A DNA stretch of 64,000 nt from contig NC_045436.1 of the NCBI RefSeq assembly GCF_002776525.5, forward strand, positions 158,907,141-158,971,140, in the 5' to 3' direction. The notes below the pieces were generated by a model. It did no database searches, had not been told where the DNA came from, and was given only the letters and a program-made list of their open reading frames with translations. The position numbers and the translations under genes were made by a program. This stretch comes from Piliocolobus tephrosceles (lineage: Eukaryota; Chordata; Mammalia; Primates; Cercopithecidae). How positions within the stretch are numbered: position 1 is the first letter of the stretch; each line of letters starts with the position of its first letter. Shown piece by piece: positions 57,191 to 64,000 of this stretch.

Positions 57191-57596
57191 TCGAGAGCGC
57201 TGGGCTATCGCCGGCCGCCGCGGCGGGAGAAGAGGCGGCAGTTGTGGAAGAGCCAGTCGCCCGCCGCCCGCGGAGGTGCCGGGGGACAAGCTCGCATCCG
57301 TCCGCCGCTCCGGCTACCAGCAGCCCGAGCACCAGCAACGCAGCCCAGCGCCGCCGCCGCAGCCAACCCCAGGCTGGGCCGGGAGTCGAGGCGGGATGAG
57401 GGCGCCGAGGAGGAGCCGGGTGAAAGCGCAGCTGCGCCCCGGCCGCTTGCCGCTCGCCTGCTCCCCGAAGCGCCGCCACCGCCGCCGGCGACTCCTCCGG
57501 CCGCCCCCGCCGCCTCAGTCGCGGACTCCCGCCGGGCACCAGCCTGGTCCCGTCGGCACCGGCGGCCTCCGGAGCTCTGATCCCGGCTGCGTTCAT
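57188..57596 (-). CDS. STIM2: STIM2 coding exon 1 (partial gene, N-terminal signal region)
   Basis: STIM2 is a single-pass ER membrane protein that senses luminal calcium through an EF-hand/SAM region and opens ORAI channels at ER-plasma membrane contacts. This exon reads from ATG (complement 57594-57596) for 136 codons plus one base to a CAG/GTGAGG donor. It opens MNAAGIRAPEAAG, has an Arg/Pro/Ala-rich stretch (residues about 15-84), a hydrophobic signal core ALLVLGLLVAGAA (residues 86-98), then CELVPRHLRGRRATGS, which I recognise as STIM2. Signal cleavage is expected near residue 100, before Cys. The EF-hand, SAM, transmembrane and CAD/SOAR parts are in later exons outside the window. Compared with the human protein as remembered, there are several substitutions and one Leu fewer before the Arg run, and the last codons read ALST where I recall ALMT. 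The reading frame stays open past the donor. Identity is very sure; species is not. Confidence 0.95.
57336..57338 (-). promoter_or_regulatory. STIM2: In-frame UUG, candidate alternative STIM2 start
   Basis: Codon 87 counted from the upstream ATG is TTG, immediately before CTG GTG CTC GGG and the hydrophobic signal core. STIM2 was originally described as starting at a UUG, giving a protein that begins Met-Leu-Val-Leu-Gly, and this codon lies exactly there. It has G at -3, a better context than the upstream ATG (C at -3, A at +4). Which start is used cannot be decided from sequence alone. Confidence 0.7.
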
Positions 57597-57608
57597 TGGT
57601 TCCGGTTA

Positions 57609-57626
57609 TTTAAAAAAAAAAAAAAA
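57609..57626 (-). repeat. Homopolymer T tract just upstream of the STIM2 ATG
   Basis: A run of about 15 A on the plus strand (T on the sense strand) sits 14-30 bases upstream of the ATG inside an otherwise GC-rich 5' UTR. It breaks the base composition abruptly. It may reflect a decayed retroposon tail or a slippage-prone microsatellite. Confidence 0.8.
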
Positions 57627-57745
57627 GGTGGGGGGTAGAAAGGTACGGCGTCTTCAGGCGGTGCACAACACCCGCGCTGCTGCTGCGGCAAGACCGGGAT
57701 CCGCTGCTCTGGCGCCGCCAAACACCAGCCCCAGCGCCCGCGCCT

Positions 57746-57775
57746 CCGCCGCCGCCACCGCCGCCGCCGCCGCCG
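57746..57775 (-). repeat. CCG/CGG triplet tract in the STIM2 5' UTR or promoter
   Basis: Ten consecutive triplets read CCG on the plus strand (CGG on the STIM2 sense strand), with one CCA interruption as the fourth triplet. It lies about 150 bases upstream of the STIM2 ATG. Such tracts are often length-polymorphic and can form stable RNA structure in a 5' UTR. Confidence 0.85.
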
Positions 57776-57920
57776 CGGCGCATCCCCCCGCCCCCTCCGG
57801 CCGGCGCTGGTCGTAGTACCACGCTCCGCCGGGACGCCTCCCTCCCCTCGCACATTCGCTCGCATACCAATCCCCCGCCTCCCTCAGGCCCTCCAGGGCG
57901 CAGGCGCGGCGCTGCTGTAC

Positions 57921-57932
57921 AGCGCGTGCGCG
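57921..57932 (-). promoter_or_regulatory. NRF1-like element
   Basis: The minus strand reads CGCGCACGCGCT, matching 11 of the 12 bases of the NRF1 consensus YGCGCAYGCGCR. It lies in the STIM2 CpG island just upstream of the likely start, beside a GC box. Binding is inferred only from the motif. Confidence 0.5.
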
Positions 57933-57940
57933 GCACCCCA

Positions 57941-57950
57941 GCCCCGCCCC
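57941..57950 (-). promoter_or_regulatory. Sp1-type GC box
   Basis: GCCCCGCCCC on the plus strand (GGGGCGGGGC on the minus) is a canonical Sp1/KLF site in the STIM2 promoter. A second one, GGGGCGG, is at 57981-57988. Confidence 0.6.
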
Positions 57951-58289
57951 GGAGGCGTTCCCGGACCAACGGTAGTACGGCGGGGCGGTTACTAACGCTT
58001 TAGCGAGCCGCGAAGATAGGGGGCGGGGAAGAAGGAGGACGTGTACCCCTCCCTCATTCACGGCACCACCGCGAGGGGGAGTGGGGGGCTACAAGGGGGC
58101 GGAGAGAAGAGTCCAGACGTCCCACATCCTGAGGGCGAGTTACAGCCTCGTGGAGGGCAGCAAAAGTAATTGCATGGGTCAGGAAAATCTCGCAGTCGGA
58201 AAACAGTAGCGTCCCCGCAATTTTAGTATAGGTGGGGCTTACAAGTGGCTGGCTGTTTAGACGCGGTTAGCATAGGTTAGCGCTTTATT

Positions 58290-58480
58290 TACTTGCCAAA
58301 CATTTCACAAAGCACGTGCTATGTGTGAGTGTACCAGGCATTGTTCTAACCGCTTTGCACATTTACATGCTATAACTCCAAAATTATCGTTATCCCCATT
58401 TTACGAACGAGGAGACGAAGGCCCAGAAATTTGAACTAAGTTGTCCCCAGTGTCCCACAGCTAATTCATGGGAAATGAGC
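58290..58480 (-). repeat. MIR-like element upstream of STIM2, minus strand
   Basis: GTGCTATGTGTGAGTGTACC, TATCCCCATTTTACGAACGA, GTCCCACAGCTAATTCATGG. It is the first repeat outside the STIM2 CpG island. Confidence 0.75.
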
Positions 58481-60310
58481 CAGATTTAGCAGCCACTGAA
58501 AGGGCCTATTTAAGAGAATTTACTCTAGCTTCTGACTCTCCTAGGTACAGGCATTTACGTGAACTCATCATGTTCCCACCCCCATCCCATCCCATCCCAT
58601 CGACTCTGTGCCGTATCCTGAACCGGCTGACAGAACAATGGTGCAGTTGACTTGTTTTCGCCAACCTGGAATAAAGCAAAATTTTGGGGCACACAAGGTC
58701 TGCTCTCTGTTGTAAATCCTGTTCAGACCTGGTCTAATTGGTTTGGATAAAGAAAGAACCGGAATCTTTCTCATCCAAACCAGTTGCCAGCATATTTTTA
58801 AGGCCACCTCCCTTCAAATTTAAAAAGAAGTGTTGAATGTAGTATCACTATAAATTAAAAGCCCTGGAAATTCACACACAAGGAGGCATTCTCTCTCCCG
58901 GGGCACAAAATTGTTTAAAATTTGCAGATAGGGTTATTAAACACGAAGATCCTTTTGCTATTGGGTTCTGTTGGTTTGATTCTGTTTATTGGTTTGTTTG
59001 CTTTCTCAAGCCAAGAAGATACTCAAATTACATTCTCCTAAAGTATTAGGCAGCCTGGCCAAGATAACCACAAATATCGTTTATTGTAGAAGGGCAGATG
59101 CACACTTTAGAAAAGAATCCAGGATGTCTCTGAGGCTAAGTCAATCTATCAATAATTATTTCTCAGCAGGAGATTATCTTGCCCCTGCTGAAAGGGACAG
59201 CAATGAAGTCACACCAGAGTGCTGAGTGCCCACCAGAGAAGATAATTCTGCTAGGGGACCAGAACAATATAAATAACAAGCTTGTTCCTGCTCTCCAGGA
59301 GGCATCATTTCATTTATTAAATGTTGACTGAGTACCTAGTATGCCAGGCAGGGTACTGAGTGGTGAGGGTTCAGCAAGGGAGACACTTGAAAAAGGTAAT
59401 TAAGTCAGCAGTCAGGGCTATGAGATAAACAGCACGGTCCCATGACTAAGGCATCTTACAATCTTTTTAAGGAGATAAAATTTACACCCATTAAACAATT
59501 AGAGGCTAATACAAGGTAGTAATCAGTTGCTAAATGGTGTAGTGCAAACTGTGTTATAGCAATAACAGTATAAAAACACAACAAATTAACAAATCACAGG
59601 GGCCAGGCTTCTTTAAACAAAGATGATTTCGTATTTTTTTCCTTCTTTTAAAGATAGTGAGGGTGTTGACATTGAGAGTGTATTGGAGTTAGAAGTGTTT
59701 ATTATTCCTCTCACTACTGGAACCGGAAAGGAACTAAGGATCCGGCAAGCACTAAAAAGACCAAGGTCAGGCAGGCCAGGGGCCAGGAATAAACCCTCCA
59801 CCGCAGATCATCTTTGCCACAGGTATATAAGTTTCCAGCTGTTAAATGACTAGCCGGAATGCACCTTGCTAAACAGAGGTAGGTGTCACTGTGCATCATA
59901 GCATAAACCCTAAGAACGGAAAGGAGAAAATTCATTTCTTTGAAAGAAAACCCCAACCCTAGAATTATAGATGCTTCTATTTGCAAGCCAAACACAAACA
60001 CAAGACTCCAAATGAGGCAATCGCTTTCTCCCCATGTTTCCTTTCCCACCTCCACGTTTTTGTTTTCCCTTTCCTTCCCTTTCCCTTGTTCTCACCACCG
60101 GAAAGCTTTCTCTCCTTCCCTGTCGCCAAATCCCATTCAAAATTTACCCTGAGTTCCTTTTCCTTGGCACCTACCCGACTCCTACAGCCATACCTCTCAA
60201 TGTCCAAATCTCATGACATGCCTTTTTTTTTTTTTTTTTTTACAGAACGTCTTCACTGTCCCATTTTCACCAAATCATGACTTCATGACTTCAAACACCT
60301 GATGGGCAAC
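58480..60310. other. Upstream flank between the two CpG blocks
   Basis: Falls in GC content from 58500 on. An AATAAA at about 58670 on the plus strand could end a short antisense transcript leaving the STIM2 promoter. L2/MIR-like wording (TTGACTGAGTACCTAGTATG) occurs near 59323, and a T20 run at 60222-60241. Confidence 0.4.
58577..58600. repeat. (CCCAT)n pentanucleotide
   Basis: Four to five CCCAT units upstream of the STIM2 promoter. Confidence 0.9.
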
Positions 60311-60314
60311 ATTG

Positions 60315-60515
60315 AGCTCTAGAATCAGGCAAACCTGAAAAAAACAGCAATTCCACCACTTTTCATCTGTGTTACGTGCAGACCGGCTAATCTGTCCTCA
60401 ATTTCCCCACTTTTAAATTGGGGATCCAACCATGCCCGCCCCCACAAGGTTGTTAGCGGCGGCGGGAGAATTAAAGAACAAGGAAAGCCCTTGCGCGGAG
60501 CCCGGCACACAGGTG
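60315..60515 (+). repeat. MIR element reaching into the second CpG block
   Basis: CTCTAGAATCAGGCAAACCT, TCCTCAATTTCCCCACTTTT, CCCACAAGGTTGTTAGCGGC and AAGCCCTTGCGCGGAGCCCG follow MIR order. Its 3' part lies in CpG-rich sequence. Confidence 0.65.
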
Positions 60516-60851
60516 CGTCGCCACCCCTCGGGGAGAACTGGCTCTGGGCGTGCATTCTAAGCGTGTTCTTGGCTTAGGATAAACGCATCGCACTTTGTAT
60601 GCCAATGTCGTTTGATTGCATCTTCTTGCAAATCCCAAACTACTGGGACGCGCCCTGCACAGACACACAGCAGGATCTCTGCACTGCCTCCTCCCCATCC
60701 CAGAGGCAAGCCTGCCCTTCCCAAGAGTCGGGCTTGCTATCTCCCTCTTCTCCCCTCGCTCCCGCACAGCCCACAGCACGCCGCCAGCTCTGACTAGAAG
60801 AACCGGTTCCAGACCGGCGGGCGCGGCAGGGCGCCTGCGCCACCGCAGCCC

Positions 60852-60863
60852 TGCGCATGCCCG
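60852..60863 (+). promoter_or_regulatory. NRF1-like element
   Basis: TGCGCATGCCCG matches 11 of 12 bases of the NRF1 consensus. It lies about 130 bases from the CRE in the second CpG block. Confidence 0.45.
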
Positions 60864-60989
60864 CTGCCTCCCGCCGGCTTCCCCCAGGTGCGCGAGTTCT
60901 CAGGCTGGTGGGTTCCGGGACGCCGCGCGCCGCAGCATGCCCGGCTTCCGGCTCCCACTATGTGGGCGGGGCGCCCGGCCGCCGCGAGA

Positions 60990-60997
60990 TGACGTCA
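60990..60997. promoter_or_regulatory. CRE palindrome (CREB/ATF site)
   Basis: TGACGTCA, the full eight-base cAMP response element, followed by CCGCG. It sits inside the second CpG block, the setting in which CRE sites are typically functional. Confidence 0.7.
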
Positions 60998-61129
60998 CCG
61001 CGTGGGCGGGAGCGGCGGACTGTCAGTGGAGAGGGCGGTGGGCGTGGGGCGGGAGTAGGGGTGGAGGCACAAAAGTGGGGAATTCGGGCGCCTCGCCCTC
61101 CCATTGATCGTCTCTTCCCCGCCTTAGAC

Positions 61130-61850
61130 TTCCTCGCGTGGCCCTGGAATGTCGGGACTGACCCAGCAGGGCGGTCCGGTCCGTTTCGATTGCTCTTGAT
61201 GGTGAAGCCCCTCGGAGAGCTGCCTTTGGTGGAAACCCTGTTAGGTACCAAGTTTTCCCGCTGACCGTCCACGGACGCTAACAAGAGACTCGAGGTGCTG
61301 AGAACTTTGGAAACACCTCTAAAGTGATATAGACAATGTGATGGCTCCATTCCGTCAATGAAGCCCTAGCATAAAAATGGGGTCCTCAAACTGTTTGATA
61401 AAGCACTAGGAATAGAAGTGACACCGTGGAAGTAACTTATTAGCAAGACCCTTGCTCCCTAAACCCAATAAAGCATGAGATAGTCCTCAAGTGGTGTAGT
61501 GAAGGTGGAAAATTTTATTGCTGCTTTCTCTGGGAGCAGAGGAAGGAAGTCTTTGTAAATGTCTTGCATCCGGGGTAGGAAGTCAAAAACTCTAGATTTA
61601 ACTTAGCTAACATCGTTTTTTAAAAGTCACTCAACAGAAGCAAGTCAACTTTGCCCGCTAAAGCCCAGTGCAGTCAGAGGGCATGTGGGGTGAGTCGTTT
61701 ATATTATTAAATAGGGTATGTTTGCTCTATACTGCTTAATTTGAGGTGTTACATGAATATTATTGATCACATGATAACTGACAGGTGCTAAAGCAGTAGG
61801 AATGTTGACATTTTCCATAAACAGAGGACTAGAATTGTGATGGAGCTAAA
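61130..61850. other. Upstream flank, no repeat recognised
   Basis: GC content falls off after the second CpG block. Nothing recognisable before the L1. Confidence 0.4.
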
Positions 61851-62715
61851 GTAAAGATCATCACAATTGAAAATGGTGAGAAAATGATGGTTATCAAAAA
61901 GATGAATAAGTGTTGATGAGGATGTGGAGAAAAGGAAACCCTGGTATACTGTTAGTGGAAATGTAAATTAGGATACCCATTTTGGAAAGTGGTATGGAGG
62001 TTTCTAAAAAACTAGGAATAGAATTATCGTATGATCCAGCAACCCTACTTCTGAGTATATATCCAAAGGAATTGAAATCAGTATGTCAATGAGATATCTG
62101 CACTCCCATGTTCATTTTAGCATTATTTACAATAGCCAAGATATGGAAGCAACCTAAATGTCCATCAACAGATGAATGGATAAGGAAAATAGGGTATATA
62201 CACACAATGGAATAGTATAGAGCCTTAAAAAAGAAGGAAATTCTTCATTCACTGCAACATAGATGGAACTGGAGGACATTGTGCTAAGTGAAATAAGCCA
62301 GGCACAGAACGACAAATACTGTATGACCCCACATATGTGGAATCTAAAAAAAAAGTTCATCTCATAGAAACGGAGTATAAAGATGATTACCAGAGGCTGG
62401 TTAAGTGGGAATCGGGGGAAGGATTGGGGAAAGGGAAGATGCTGACCAAAGGGTACAAGGTTACTGTTAGACTGGAGGACTATGTTTTAGTGATCTATTG
62501 TACTTCACAGTAACCACAGTTAACAATATCTATTTCAAAATTGCTAAAAAGATAGATTTTTAACATTCTCACTACAAAAAAGGTTAAGTCGGTGAGATAA
62601 TAGATATGTTAGCTCAGTTGAATCGTTCTACAGTGTACATATAGCTCAAAACATTGTACCCCATAAATACACACAATTAGTATTTGGCAATTAAAAATTA
62701 ATTTTAAAAATATAG
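61850..62715 (+). mobile_element. L1 ORF2 end and 3' UTR, plus strand
   Basis: GATGAGGATGTGGAGAAAAG, TATGATCCAGCAACCCTACT, AATAGCCAAGATATGGAAGC, CTAAATGTCCATCAACAGAT and GAATGGATAAGGAAAATAGG are the usual L1 ORF2 C-terminal and 3' UTR blocks, to TTAAAAATTAATTTTAAAAA. It is the only clear large repeat upstream of STIM2 in the window. Confidence 0.9.
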
Positions 62716-64000
62716 TGTCTGTGAGTTGTGAGGCAGGAAGCTGCCAGTGGGTTCAAAAGGAATTACCTACTTTCAGTCTTAAAGTATACAAAACACCTAC
62801 TTTAGAAAAAGATGCAATGCAACAAATATCAGCAAGGAGAAGAAAAGTGGGCCTGTTTAAAAGCTTCAAAGGGCTGCCTACCTCCCTCTTCTTTTGTGGA
62901 AAATCCATCCAGGGACTGAAAATTTAAACTCCTTAAGTTTGAATGTATTTAAAAAATGGCCATAAGTACAGCCATCTGAAGCCTAAACCCTTCATAAGGT
63001 GAAGAACTCCTGTATTTTTGTTCCAGTAAAGCCAGGTCCTTATGCTAATACCTAGATAGAGGGTTGTTGTAAAGTAAAAATGATTGTAAAGGTGCCTGGT
63101 GCATAGTTAGCTATTATTATTTAAACCTTTAAGGGTATGAAAAACAAGAGTTCATTTTGAGTTGAATTTTGCAAAAAAGGAAAGTAGAAAAAAGAACACA
63201 CAAACGGTCTACAAGAGCACATACAACAAAGATACACACATAGAAATCTTTACAGGGCCATATGCCCAAAGTGACATTCAAAGGTTCTCTAGAAAACAGA
63301 CCTGATGCAAAGGCTCATATAACAATTCCTTAGAGAGCAGGATTTCCTTCAACAATTCCTTCAACCCCGGGGAAGCAAAAGTGAGGAGAAGGGAGACATG
63401 AGCCACGCACAGAAGAAGGCAGAAAAATATCAAGGCGATACACCACTGAGCTGGCTGCTCAGTCTCTCATGATGTCTCCAGAGTAGAGACCACTCTGTTT
63501 TGGAACAGTGTAAGAAGAAGGGAGAAAAATGGAACTTTTGGCTCCCATCAGTCAAAGGTTTCTGCAGGAGGTGCAAACTCCCCCGCACTTTTCAGTCATG
63601 CCACCTGCCGCTCCAGGCAGCTGCCAGAGAAGCCAGATCCCTGAACAGCAGTGGCATTATACATGCATGAGCTGAGCCAGCAAGTGAATGGGTGCCAGGA
63701 GCACTCCCCATTGTCCACCTGCAGCCTGCAGTTTCCCAGGAGCGTCTACCACCTCTGTAACAAAAGGGAAGCCCCAGAGGGAAAAAAAAAAAAAAAAAAA
63801 AAGGCTGGAGATTCAAGGCATTAACCAGGCATTATTAAAGTTGTGCCCAAAAGCAGCATGAGAGACCTGGAGCAAGGGGACCATCACATCTTGGCCCCCA
63901 TCACCAAGGCAGCCACAGAGCTCAACAAGCCACACTCCAAGGAAGATGGAAACATCCCTTCTGCAACCTGTAAGGATGCTGTTACGGTGTAAAGTTCCTA
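62716..64000. other. Distal upstream flank, unassigned
   Basis: AT-rich to 63250, then GC-moderate with short frames. 63803-64000 (after the A run) reads GAGACCTGGAGCAAGGGGAC and CATCACCAAGGCAGCCACAG; unrecognised. Confidence 0.4.
63781..63802. repeat. Poly-A run of about 22
   Basis: Follows an unassigned GC-moderate stretch (63300-63780) that could be an old retroposed sequence ending in this tail. Confidence 0.85.

Larger units (their letters stand above)
56990..58110 (-). promoter_or_regulatory. STIM2: STIM2 CpG-island promoter and 5' UTR
   Basis: GC content and CpG density jump sharply above the AT-rich intron between about 56990 and 58110. The block covers exon 1 and the sequence upstream of it. 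It contains GC boxes (57941-57950 and 57981-57988), an NRF1-like element (57921-57932, 11 of 12 consensus bases on the minus strand) and no TATA box in a convincing place. The transcription start probably falls between about 57620 and 57960, but cannot be pinned. CpG-island promoters are usually divergent, so an antisense plus-strand transcript starting near 58000 would be expected; human has a STIM2 antisense lncRNA in this position as I recall. Confidence 0.85.
60440..61130. promoter_or_regulatory. Second CpG-rich promoter-like block upstream of STIM2
   Basis: A GC- and CpG-rich block lies about 2.8 kb upstream of the STIM2 ATG, separated from the first island by AT-rich DNA. It has a perfect CRE palindrome (60990-60997), GC boxes such as GGGCGGGGC near 60964, and an NRF1-like TGCGCATGCCCG at 60852-60863. 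Short open frames cross it in several directions, as any GC-rich DNA would, but none resembles a known protein. It may drive a lncRNA or an upstream STIM2 transcript; direction is unknown. Confidence 0.6.

Noticed and set aside
57002..57580. 192-codon and 120-codon plus-strand frames over the STIM2 exon
   Set aside because: GC-rich DNA has few stops; the minus strand frame is the one that matches STIM2.
57593..58061. Frames of 90-135 codons on the minus strand upstream of the STIM2 ATG
   Set aside because: They lie in promoter/5' UTR CpG-rich DNA with Gly/Arg/Ala-repeat composition and no similarity to known proteins.
60616..61107. 163-codon frame in the second CpG block
   Set aside because: No recognisable domain, low-complexity Arg/Ala/Pro content, overlapped by other equally long frames on both strands.

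Overview
This is nuclear DNA of a primate. The evidence is dense Alu elements of both orientations, several with target-site duplications, L1, L2 and MIR fragments, MaLR/THE1-type LTRs, a CpG-island promoter, and the first coding exon of STIM2. The STIM2 exon is on the minus strand. Its encoded N-terminus differs at several positions from the human protein as I remember it, so a non-human primate is more likely than human, but I could not align it.

Layout. Positions 1-57187 read as STIM2 intron 1 (gene on the minus strand, so the intron runs towards lower coordinates); I found no second STIM2 exon. The intron is filled with transposon debris: old L2/MIR, L1 3' ends, 18 Alu or Alu-monomer pieces, THE1/MST and other LTR-type repeats, and a degraded endogenous retrovirus pol region (about 25.9-30.0 kb) broken by three later insertions. 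One retrocopied gene sits in the intron on the opposite strand: a processed pseudogene of PIMREG (FAM64A/CATS) at about 43.96-44.95 kb, with an early stop and frameshifts but an intact-looking C-terminal half. A 30-base piece matching the 5' end of U2 snRNA lies at 36067-36096.

Positions about 57000-58110 form the STIM2 CpG island: exon 1 coding sequence 57188-57596, a good splice donor, GC boxes, an NRF1-like site and a CCG triplet tract in the 5' UTR/promoter. The exon holds the long pre-signal peptide, a weak-context AUG and, 86 codons downstream, an in-frame UUG that matches the shorter start described for STIM2.

Positions 58110-64000 are upstream flank. A second CpG-rich block at about 60440-61130 has a perfect CRE palindrome and an NRF1-like site and looks like a separate promoter; its transcript is not identifiable from sequence. 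Beyond it are an L1 3' end (61850-62715) and unassigned sequence.

I see no CRISPR, operon or other novel multi-gene system. The points of interest are the STIM2 start region, the second promoter, the PIMREG retrocopy, the nested retroviral region and a head-to-head rearranged Alu.
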